From contig CAMDKL010000002.1 in NCBI GenBank assembly GCA_945900945.1, forward strand, positions 44,232 through 108,231: 64,000 bases of DNA. Reading direction: 5' to 3'. The position numbers and the translations under genes are program-made. Origin of the DNA: Pirellula staleyi DSM 6068. GTDB lineage: Bacteria; Planctomycetota; Planctomycetia; Pirellulales; Pirellulaceae. Every line of letters starts with the position of its first letter. Positions within the stretch are counted from its first letter, which is position 1. This document shows, piece after piece, positions 1-8,290 of this stretch. The notes beneath the pieces were generated by a model that did not search any database, was not told the DNA's origin, and saw only the letters and a program-made list of their open reading frames with translations.

Positions 1-438
1 TAATCTGGCCTGCGCGACTGCTTCACGCAGCATCATTGCGATGCGAGAGTTGACGCAGTGATTTACATTCCGCATGATCTTGACTGCGACGAAGCGCTGC
101 AAAGAAGTGTCCAACGCGCGATAAACGGCTCCCATTCCACCCGACCCTAATTTTTGGTCGACTCGAAAGTGGCCGTAGAGGCGGTTGATAAGATTGCCTC
201 TTTCATCCAGCTCGAAATGAAGCACTTCCTCTTCGCTTTGGAAATTGCTAATGGAAACGGTCGCGCTCATCGTGTGCCGAATCGCTTCGGACTGGACAAT
301 GCGCTTGCAGTTGATACATTCGCCTCCGAGCACTGGGTCCACACGAAACTCGGTACCACAGACGCAATGGTAAACAAGGCCTGGCGTGGCTAGGCTTAAA
401 ATATCAGCTGTTGGTTCTAACTGCGTAGAAGATTCCAT
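1..438 (-). CDS. Serine/threonine protein kinase, N-terminal part, runs off the left edge
   Basis: Reverse-strand reading from ATG at 438: MESSTQLEPTADILSLATPGLVYHCVCGTEFRVDPVLGGECINCKR...YGHFRVDQKLGSGGMGAVYRALDTSLQRFVAVKIM; glycine-rich loop GSGGMGAVY and VAVK lysine; CxC...CxxC segment before the kinase domain. Not in the ORF track because it has no stop in the window. Confidence 0.85.
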   Translation of the reverse strand, partial: MESSTQLEPTADILSLATPGLVYHCVCGTEFRVDPVLGGECINCKRIVQSEAIRHTMSATVSISNFQSEEEVLHFELDERGNLINRLYGHFRVDQKLGSGGMGAVYRALDTSLQRFVAVKIMRNVNHCVNSRIAMMLREAVAQARL

Positions 439-889
439 TGGTGCAATTGTACTCCCTAAGCGTCTAATCGAAATCAGCCTGCTCCTTTTTCTACGACCCG
501 TTTTCACGAATGTCGAATCGGGATAACCCATTTATTCCGTTGGATGGTCGCTATAAGGCGTCCTTTATCAAAAATAATCTGCACAAATCCTACAACAGGT
601 TTTTCTTAGCATTGGTTTCTTGGTTGATTGGAACAAAGTATTGGAATCGATTTGCCGCAGACTTGTCTGAGGTCTATCGAGCAACCAATCGAACCAAGTC
701 CAACGATTCACGTTATCCAGTTTGGCAATTGTTTCGTCATCCTGTGTTGCGTTTGCTCAAACCACAGAATTGTCTAGGAAGCAGTCGAATTCTAAGAGCG
801 TGGTCGGAATGGATTCCTATGAACGGGAAGTGCTTCCGATCCAGCGGGCAAGGAAAAATGCGAAACCATTCACGGCTGACTAGACCACC

Positions 890-1267
890 ATGGCTGCGAC
901 CTACACGCACGATCAAGACGGACAAAGGGTGGACCAATATGCTATGACAGTTGATCCACAATCAATGGAGCGACCAGACTTTGTTCGTAGCGGATTCCGA
1001 AGCACGCGCAGCACATTGCAAGCGGGCTTGAGTGCTGACCACTATCACGTGACAGAACAATGGGGTCAACCGATACAACCCTATGGGGAATGGCGGTATC
1101 CGAACAGACCGTTTAGTGTTCCCTATGGCCAAGGTGGAGGAACACAAGGAAATTTTGGAGTTGGGCCTGCGAATGTATTACCTGCGGGGCAAGACGAATA
1201 CTACCCACAAGCACCTACCTACCAACCCATGTCAGGCGGTGGTTTCCAGTCACCTTTCCGCGATTAG
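890..1267 (+). CDS. Hypothetical Pro/Gly/Tyr-rich protein
   Basis: ORF with low-complexity PYGQGGGTQGNFGVGPANVLPAGQDEYYPQAPTYQP composition; no recognised domain, start uncertain. Confidence 0.4.
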   Translation: MAATYTHDQDGQRVDQYAMTVDPQSMERPDFVRSGFRSTRSTLQAGLSADHYHVTEQWGQPIQPYGEWRYPNRPFSVPYGQGGGTQGNFGVGPANVLPAGQDEYYPQAPTYQPMSGGGFQSPFRD

Positions 1268-1280
1268 GCGGGTTTCTCAA

Positions 1281-2177
1281 TTAGCTTCCGCTAACCATCT
1301 CATCAAAGACCTTCCTTTGCTCGGTCATGGCGGCTACTTTGTCTTTCGGGTCGGTTCGGGCTTCCATTAGTATCCAACCCGAGTAATCGATTTCGCGAAA
1401 TAGCTTGAAGAGCTCGCGATAGGGATAGGTATCCGTCGCGTCGTTCAACTCTCGAACGTGACACGTCGCACCGAAGCGAGCTTGAACCATCTTAAAATTG
1501 GCGGCCAAACCATCACCTTTGAGGTCCTCGCCGTTGGAATTCCAGCAGACAGCGACGTTCTTGTGGTCGGCTACTTTGAAGATATCGCGAATAACCGGCA
1601 GTTCGGAGGTTCCGGATCCGTGGACCTCAACTCGAATCTGCTGTCCATATTCTTGTCCATAGGCCGCCACCTCGTTCAGAGCTTTGCCAATTTGTTCGAT
1701 CGTTTTTTCTCGCGGCACATCTTTAACGAAACCGTTTGGTTTGACTTTGACTCCGTTGGCTCCACAATCGTGCATGAGTCGAATGTAATCCTTGGTCAGT
1801 TCGATGTTGGCTTTTAGTTTGGCGGGGTCGCTCGAATGGTACTCCGCATTGGAACCATAACCCACTAACACGATCCCGCTATCTTCAAAGCGCTTTCTAA
1901 CCTCTTTGCGCTCGGAAGCGGAAAGACTCGGTTCGACTCCATGCTTGTGAACGGTTCGCAGTTCGACGCCCGTCATTCCTGATTTCTTGCAGGCATCAAT
2001 GACGGTCGGCAGATCCATGTTTTGCCCCCAGAGGTAGGTAACGAGTCCGAATTGCATCTTTGATGGTTTCGGAGTTGCAGTGGGCATAGCTTCCACAGAG
2101 ACTGGGATGGATGCTGCTAGTGCCGCTCCTGAAACGGTACCAATGAATTCGCGTCGTGAGGAAATGCTTGGAGTCAT
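1281..2177 (-). CDS. Sugar phosphate isomerase/epimerase (xylose-isomerase-like TIM barrel), exported
   Basis: MTPSISSRREFIGTVSGAALAASIPVSVEA Tat-like leader, then QFGLVTYLWGQNMDLPTVIDACKKSGMTGVELR and WILMEARTDP. Confidence 0.8.
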   Translation of the reverse strand: MTPSISSRREFIGTVSGAALAASIPVSVEAMPTATPKPSKMQFGLVTYLWGQNMDLPTVIDACKKSGMTGVELRTVHKHGVEPSLSASERKEVRKRFEDSGIVLVGYGSNAEYHSSDPAKLKANIELTKDYIRLMHDCGANGVKVKPNGFVKDVPREKTIEQIGKALNEVAAYGQEYGQQIRVEVHGSGTSELPVIRDIFKVADHKNVAVCWNSNGEDLKGDGLAANFKMVQARFGATCHVRELNDATDTYPYRELFKLFREIDYSGWILMEARTDPKDKVAAMTEQRKVFDEMVSGS

Positions 2178-2302
2178 GAGTTGGCTTGCATGGTTTGAGA
2201 GGATGGATGTTAAGCGGTAAATCGCAAATCTGCATCGGATGTTATACAGTGTTTAGGCACGCGTCGGCAAACGCAGGCAATTTTGGAGTGCTAACATTTT
2301 CG

Positions 2303-4417
2303 CTATTTTACCTTTCGAACGATTTCCAATTGCTCCTGGACCTCTTCCCAATCGGGCGCAATTTCAAGTGCCGCATCGAATTGCTGGATTGCTTTTGCCT
2401 GTTGGTTATCCGCCAACAAGGACAATCCAAATTGATAATGGATGTTCGCCGCGCGGGCTCCTTTTGCAAGAATTTTTTCGTAGAGCGATATGGCCTCGGA
2501 ATGGTCTCCTCGTCCAGCATTGGCTTGTGCAAGGAAGAATAGCGTTTGTGCATTGTCCGGATAGAGTCGATTTGATGCCTCCAAGGATTCGACCGAAAAC
2601 TGGAATTCTTTCAATCGAAGATGAACAAGGCCCAATGAATAATAGGCCCCAGCGTTCTTCTGATTGTAAAGAACTGCCATCAGTAGATATGCCTTGGCCT
2701 GTTCCAAGTTTCCAATTTCCGCCAACAGTTCGCCGAATGGATGATAACCTCGTGGGTAGTCCCCGCCATTTGCAAAGAGTCTATCGTATTCATCAATCGC
2801 TTCCTCTTTTTGGCCGGTGTTGCTCAAACAACTAGCCAATATAAAGCGACTTTCTGGATCGTTTGGTATTATGTTCAATACGTCTCTCGCACGAGGTGCT
2901 GCCTCCTCGAATTTTCCAGCCCAATGAAGTACCTTGGCTAGATTTCGGAGGGCGAAGCCTTGTGCTTCCCTGTCGATTTGTCCAAGAACCTTTTCCTCAG
3001 CTTTAGTGAATTCATCGGCAAGGACCATATCGATTAGTCTTTTGCCTTGGACCATCCCATTTGCTTGCAACTCTTCGATGATCCAAAGGGCCAATTGCCG
3101 GTTCACATCGATTGTTGGATGTACATGATCGAGAAAGTATTCGTCACCCAGGACCGTGTGTCCGTTTTCTGTTTCACACAACGTACGAAGCCTCTGTTCG
3201 AAGTCGACCATGGGACAATGTGAATCGCGGACAACCCGTTCGATAGCCTGTCTAATTTCGTCAACTGCTCGGAGCGGGCATACGTCTTCATTTAGGGAAC
3301 GAGAAAATGCCAGCTGTGCTTCCGAGTATCGTTCCAGGAACATATAGGCCTGCCCCAAGCGAAAATGGGTCTCGGCATAGTGTGGATCGATCGCGACCGC
3401 CTCGATTAGGAATTGCAGCGTCTTGGTTGCGTCGGTGGCTATTTCACCGCTATTGGATTGGCGAACGAGAGTCATCAATCGCTCGTGTTCGGAAGGCGTG
3501 ACATTTTGATCGTATTCACTTTTAAAGGGGGAGCAATTCTTTTCGTTTGCGGTTGGCGTAATAAAAACAATTTTCGCACCGGCGCGTCTGGCAATCAAAA
3601 CCATGCGTCGCAAGTTGGACTCATAATGTTGTAGCACTTGGGCTCGCCATTCGGCATCGCGATGATAATCGACTGGTCCAATCGTATGGTTGAGAATCTC
3701 ATCCACTTCTCCTTGCAACAAATCAGCGTTGGATTTGGTTGAATCAGTTGGCTTTGGAGCAGTTACTAATTTGCGTGCTCGTTTGAGAATTCGATCCGCC
3801 AATTCCCAGGTGCGCGTGCGAGCCAACATCGCCTGTGAATTGAGACTGAGCGGCGACTTGTCAAACATATTTTGATAAGTGCGACGCTCCAAAAACTCAT
3901 TGTGAACAGAATAGACTACAAAGATGTCAGGCTCATACTGAGTCAACTCCTCCATGAGAGCAGCGACACGGTAACTCGCATAGCTGATACCGCCTGCATT
4001 GATCACTTCCCAATTGTGTGACGAATCCACAATGGGAAGGAATTCTCGTAGCCATCCCGCAAAGGAAGTCGAATCCCAATAAGGATGGCCATAGGTTGTA
4101 GATCCACCCATGCAAAAAATGCGTTTGGTTCTTGGTTTTTTTAACTTGGGAAAGGACTGGGCATTGAACCAATGACGCTTGTTTTGAGCGGTCGAGAGAA
4201 TTTGCTCGCCAAGTTCGTTAGTCGACAATTCCATCAAGGGGAGTAACCCCGAGAAGCCGACGAAAGGATCTTCGTTGTTCGATTTAGGTTGAACTCCCAC
4301 GAGGGTGAGCGCGCACTCGAGCGTTACGAAAAAGAGGATGGTCGTCAATGCAGAGAATAGAATTTTTTTGCGGAGTGAGACCTTGCGTTTTTGTCGCGTG
4401 CGATTCGTCTTTTTCAT
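2303..4417 (-). CDS. SGNH/GDSL-like hydrolase with TPR repeats
   Basis: KRIFCMGGSTTYGHPYWDSTSFAGWLREFLP (SGNH block I-like), VVYSVHNEF, C-terminal TPR-like repeats. Confidence 0.75.
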   Translation of the reverse strand: MKKTNRTRQKRKVSLRKKILFSALTTILFFVTLECALTLVGVQPKSNNEDPFVGFSGLLPLMELSTNELGEQILSTAQNKRHWFNAQSFPKLKKPRTKRIFCMGGSTTYGHPYWDSTSFAGWLREFLPIVDSSHNWEVINAGGISYASYRVAALMEELTQYEPDIFVVYSVHNEFLERRTYQNMFDKSPLSLNSQAMLARTRTWELADRILKRARKLVTAPKPTDSTKSNADLLQGEVDEILNHTIGPVDYHRDAEWRAQVLQHYESNLRRMVLIARRAGAKIVFITPTANEKNCSPFKSEYDQNVTPSEHERLMTLVRQSNSGEIATDATKTLQFLIEAVAIDPHYAETHFRLGQAYMFLERYSEAQLAFSRSLNEDVCPLRAVDEIRQAIERVVRDSHCPMVDFEQRLRTLCETENGHTVLGDEYFLDHVHPTIDVNRQLALWIIEELQANGMVQGKRLIDMVLADEFTKAEEKVLGQIDREAQGFALRNLAKVLHWAGKFEEAAPRARDVLNIIPNDPESRFILASCLSNTGQKEEAIDEYDRLFANGGDYPRGYHPFGELLAEIGNLEQAKAYLLMAVLYNQKNAGAYYSLGLVHLRLKEFQFSVESLEASNRLYPDNAQTLFFLAQANAGRGDHSEAISLYEKILAKGARAANIHYQFGLSLLADNQQAKAIQQFDAALEIAPDWEEVQEQLEIVRKVK

Positions 4418-4528
4418 CTGTTAGCCTGAACCAAGGAAAACGTTTTTAAAGGCCACTGCTTGCAAAGTCTACGTTACCATTTTGTTCTCGAATTGGTCAT
4501 GCCAAACAACTCAAGCGGAGTTTTGGTT

Positions 4529-4561
4529 AGCCCGCCGCTTTGCGGGTTAAACGAGTCGCAG
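4529..4561. repeat. Dispersed hairpin repeat, copy 1
   Basis: AGCCCGCCGCTTTGCGGGTTAAACGAGTCGCAG; 30/33 identical to 6102-6134; CCCGC/GCGGG stem. Confidence 0.8.
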
Positions 4562-4616
4562 GTATCATTGTATTTCCCAGTCCTGGAAAATACCTACCAA
4601 TAATTGAGCACGATTC

Positions 4617-5555
4617 ATGAACATCTTCCGTTTCAATTTCATTTCCCAGACGATTGTATGCATTGGATTGTTGACTGCATTCGGTTTTGCCCAAGAACAG
4701 TCCCGTTATTTGATTGTGCACGCTGACGATGCAGGCATGTCGCACTCGGTGAATGTGGCCACTCAGGCCGGTTTGGAGAGCGGAATCGTGACATCGGCCA
4801 GCGTCATGGTTCCATGCCCTTGGTTCAAAGAGTTCGCTGAGTACGCCAAAAACCATCCGCAATATGATTATGGAATTCATTTGACACTAAATTCCGAATG
4901 GGATTTTTATCGTTGGGGGCCGGTCGCATCCCGCGATCGCGTCCCGAGTTTAGTCGACCCAATGGGCTGTCTTTGGGACAACGTTGGTCAGGTTGCGATG
5001 AACGCCTCTGCGGAAGAAGTCAAGATCGAACTCACGGCCCAGATCGACAGAGCTCTTTCGTTTGGTGTCCCTCTAAGCCATCTCGACACCCACATGGGAG
5101 CGGTCCTTTGCCGGCCCGATTTAGTAGAGGTCTATGTCGATTTAGCCATCGCGTACGATCTTCCGATTTTGTTCTTCAAGCGGATGGCTCCGGAAATGGA
5201 AAAGGAATATCCAGCCCTGGCGGACCGTTTTCACAAGTCGGTTTTGAAATTGACTGAGCGAAAGCTCCCCTTGCTCGACAACTTGCTTCAGTTCTATGGC
5301 GGGAATATTCCCGAGCAACGCAAGCAGCACTATTACGATGAAATAGCAAAAATTGGCCCAGGGGTAACTCAGTTGATAATCCATTGTGGTCATGACAACG
5401 AAGAGCTTAGAGCAATCACGGACAGTTCAATTCGTCGCAATCAAGATCGAATGATTTTTACGGATCCGGCAATGCAGGTTTTCTTAAACAGTCAGAAAAT
5501 TCAACTGCTTTCGTGGAAGCAATTTCGTAATCTCGAGCCCATAAGTCTGAAGTAA
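4617..5555 (+). CDS. ChbG/YdjC-family carbohydrate deacetylase-like protein
   Basis: RYLIVHADDAGMSHSVNVATQAGLESGIVTSASVMVPCPWF...YGIHLTLNSEW; SHLDTHMGA. Confidence 0.85.
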   Translation: MNIFRFNFISQTIVCIGLLTAFGFAQEQSRYLIVHADDAGMSHSVNVATQAGLESGIVTSASVMVPCPWFKEFAEYAKNHPQYDYGIHLTLNSEWDFYRWGPVASRDRVPSLVDPMGCLWDNVGQVAMNASAEEVKIELTAQIDRALSFGVPLSHLDTHMGAVLCRPDLVEVYVDLAIAYDLPILFFKRMAPEMEKEYPALADRFHKSVLKLTERKLPLLDNLLQFYGGNIPEQRKQHYYDEIAKIGPGVTQLIIHCGHDNEELRAITDSSIRRNQDRMIFTDPAMQVFLNSQKIQLLSWKQFRNLEPISLK

Positions 5556-5611
5556 CATGTTTAACCGGCGCGGCCGCTCTATCGGTTATATGCACCTATG
5601 CCTAAGTTTTC

Positions 5612-5638
5612 GAACACAATGAACACAATGAACACAAT
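5612..5638. repeat. Tandem 9-mer (GAACACAAT)x3
   Basis: Direct reading of three perfect consecutive copies. Confidence 0.9.
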
Positions 5639-5639
5639 G

Positions 5640-5938
5640 AATGGACATGGATGGACAAGATGTACAGGATGATTTCAACACGCTCGCAGATTCACTTGTG
5701 TCGTGTGAATCGTTTGGTTTCGAGTTTCGGATTGCCAAAATGGATCAGTAGGGCGACCTCGATTCCAGTTACCTTTAGTTAGTTAATAATCTGGGCCTGG
5801 TGCTCGGGAGCGATCGCCTTTGCAGCCTTGATGACTTCGAATGCACAACTGATGATTTTCTCAGTGATTTCTCCAAACGGTAAGTCGGGTCGACGATTAT
5901 CCTGTCAATCCTGTCAATCCTGTAGATCCATGTTCATT
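5640..5938. repeat. Imperfect ~31-bp inverted repeat pair at 5640-5670 and 5908-5938
   Basis: AATGGACATGGATGGACAAGATGTACAGGAT versus reverse complement AATGAACATGGATCTACAGGATTGACAGGAT. Confidence 0.75.
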
Positions 5939-6101
5939 TCTCCAGTTGTGTCGAGTATTCAGGCTCTTAAAGTATAATGGAGGCCCGGGACGGAAAGTGC
6001 CTTTTTTTTCTCCTGTTCATCCCCAGCCTGAATAAGACGCCTGTATCATCTTGATGTACTAAACTATTTGTGCATGGGTGTTTATTGACGCATATGGAGT
6101 G

Positions 6102-6134
6102 AGCCCGCCGCTTCGCGGGTTAAACAAGTTGCAG
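6102..6134. repeat. Dispersed hairpin repeat, copy 2
   Basis: AGCCCGCCGCTTCGCGGGTTAAACAAGTTGCAG, 14 nt upstream of ATG 6148. Confidence 0.8.
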
Positions 6135-6147
6135 TTTGGGAGAATTT

Positions 6148-8112
6148 ATGAAGATCGATAGTTGGATCCGTGCGATCGCGTTTTTCGCTTGCCTGCAGCT
6201 TATTTTTAATGGCTCCAGAATCGACGCGCAGCAAATCGAATTCCCAGACATCCGATCGGTAGAGGCCGATCTCATCGTTCCAAACATGATTGACCAGGAG
6301 CCAGAGTCCGGTCTGCGTGTTCGCCGCAGCCTGGAAGGATGGTATCGTGAGCGGGTTTACCATTCGCTGTATCTGCCAAAGGATTGGACACCCGGGGCAA
6401 AGTTGCCGATCATCGTTGAGTACTCAGGCAACGGCGGCTATCGCGACGCCTTGGGTGATACCAGCAGCGGACGACCTGAAGACAGTTGTCTCGGGTACGG
6501 ATTGTCGACTGGTGTGGGCTACATTTGGATTTGCCTTCCTTGTCTCAACGCTGCTGGGTCCGAAATTGCGTTAAAATGGTGGGGCGATGCCCCGCAGTAC
6601 GATCCGGAATCTACAATCCACTACCTGCATGCGGCGGTCGTGGATACGTGCGACAATTTTGGCGGTGACTCGTCTCGCATCATCCTTTGCGGATTCTCTC
6701 GTGGCTCGATCGCGTGCAACTTTCTAGGACTGCACGATGAAAAGACCGCCAAACTTTGGCGAGCGTTTGTACCGAATAGCCATTACGATGGTGTCCGCAA
6801 TTGGCCTTACCCAAATAGCGATACGGTATCGGCGGCGATACGCTTAGAACGACTGAATAACCGACCTCAATTTATTTGTGGTGAGAATGACCAAGCTGAA
6901 GAGACACGACGCTACCTCGTGCCGCGGGTATCAAGTGCGAATCTGGCGTTCGCGTCGACCGGCTTTCGAAACCATAACGACGCTTGGATTCTCAGGCCAA
7001 GCAAAACACGGCAACAGTTACAAAAGTGGCTACAAAGGGTCATTAGCAACGATGGCCAGGGCGAGGTAGTTTACCCGGATCATTCGCAGTTGCTCGTCGT
7101 TCGCGACGCGACGGGCGGTGTCCGGCCTGTCAAAACGAAAGCCGATTGGGCCGAACGAGTGTTGCATGTACAAGCCAACATGCAGCTAGTGATGGGAAAG
7201 CTACCTGACCCATCTCGCCGTGTACCACTCGACTTGGTAGTCATCTCCGAGGAGCATTTGCCAAAGTACCGTCGACAAAAAATTCTGTTCACGCCGGAAT
7301 CAAACGATCGGGTGCCTGCTTGGTTGTTGATTCCTAATGAGCTGCCAGAGAGCGGAAAAAGCGCCGCGATGCTTTGCCTACACCAAACGACGAATATTGG
7401 CAAAGATGAGCCCGCTGGTTTGGGTGGCAGTTCATCGTTGCACTATGCGCATGAACTCGCTGAAAGAGGGTATTTATGCCTAGTTCCTGATTACCCCTCT
7501 TTTGGCGAGTACACCTACGACTTCAAAATCCAAGGTGCGAACTACGCCAGTGGTTCGATGAAGGCGATTTGGAACAATATCCGCGCAATCGATCTATTGG
7601 GGTCGCTGCCGCAAGTTGACAAGGACCGGATCGGTGCCATCGGCCATTCTTTGGGCGGTCACAATTGTCTCTTTACAGCCGTCTTCGACGAACGTCTAAA
7701 GGCGGTCGTGTCCAGTTGCGGATTCACACCGTTCCACGACTACTACAATGGCAAATTGGCAGGCTGGACGAGCGACCGCTATATGCCCCGTATTCGCGAT
7801 ATTTACGAGAACAACGCCGACAAAGTTCCATTCGATTTTTATGAGATTATTGCCGCACTCGCTCCTCGCGGATTGTATTCCAATTCTCCAATCAATGACA
7901 GCAACTTCGATGTTGGTGGCGTTCGGAAAGCTTTTGCCAAAGCGGAAGAAGTCTTCACTTTGTTTAGGATTCCCCAGAGTGGCCCTTCTAGGACGCCACT
8001 CATGCTCTCTACTCCGAACGCTCCGCATGATTTCCCGAAGTCGGAACGGGACGCAGCATACGATTGGCTCGACCGCATGATAGGCGTCCATTCAATCATT
8101 TCGTTGCAATGA
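6148..8112 (+). CDS. Exported protein with two alpha/beta-hydrolase domains (esterase + dienelactone-hydrolase-like)
   Basis: Signal peptide; nucleophile elbows GFSRGS and GHSLGG in one ORF; start chosen at ATG 6148 rather than TTG 6136. Confidence 0.75.
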   Translation: MKIDSWIRAIAFFACLQLIFNGSRIDAQQIEFPDIRSVEADLIVPNMIDQEPESGLRVRRSLEGWYRERVYHSLYLPKDWTPGAKLPIIVEYSGNGGYRDALGDTSSGRPEDSCLGYGLSTGVGYIWICLPCLNAAGSEIALKWWGDAPQYDPESTIHYLHAAVVDTCDNFGGDSSRIILCGFSRGSIACNFLGLHDEKTAKLWRAFVPNSHYDGVRNWPYPNSDTVSAAIRLERLNNRPQFICGENDQAEETRRYLVPRVSSANLAFASTGFRNHNDAWILRPSKTRQQLQKWLQRVISNDGQGEVVYPDHSQLLVVRDATGGVRPVKTKADWAERVLHVQANMQLVMGKLPDPSRRVPLDLVVISEEHLPKYRRQKILFTPESNDRVPAWLLIPNELPESGKSAAMLCLHQTTNIGKDEPAGLGGSSSLHYAHELAERGYLCLVPDYPSFGEYTYDFKIQGANYASGSMKAIWNNIRAIDLLGSLPQVDKDRIGAIGHSLGGHNCLFTAVFDERLKAVVSSCGFTPFHDYYNGKLAGWTSDRYMPRIRDIYENNADKVPFDFYEIIAALAPRGLYSNSPINDSNFDVGGVRKAFAKAEEVFTLFRIPQSGPSRTPLMLSTPNAPHDFPKSERDAAYDWLDRMIGVHSIISLQ

Positions 8113-8290
8113 ACTGCACGATGGCCGCCAGAGCACTGTTGCGTCGATACCACTCAGTCAGAAGTATTGTGGATAGGACCGATGCTGCTTTGTGGCGATG
8201 CGAGGGTCGCTCCAGGGTAGGGGAATTGAGGCTCGGCTGGCTATTCACTTCGATCCGTATCTTTCCTTCAACCTATGTAATGGCACATTA

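Noticed and set aside
510-947. 145-aa plus-strand ORF near the left edge
   Set aside because: No domain or signal, atypical composition (Arg/Trp/Ser-rich), overlaps the 890 ORF; not supported as coding
5612-5638. Tandem 9-mers as CRISPR or phase-variable promoter
   Set aside because: Only three short copies, no spacers, and not positioned at a promoter or start codon
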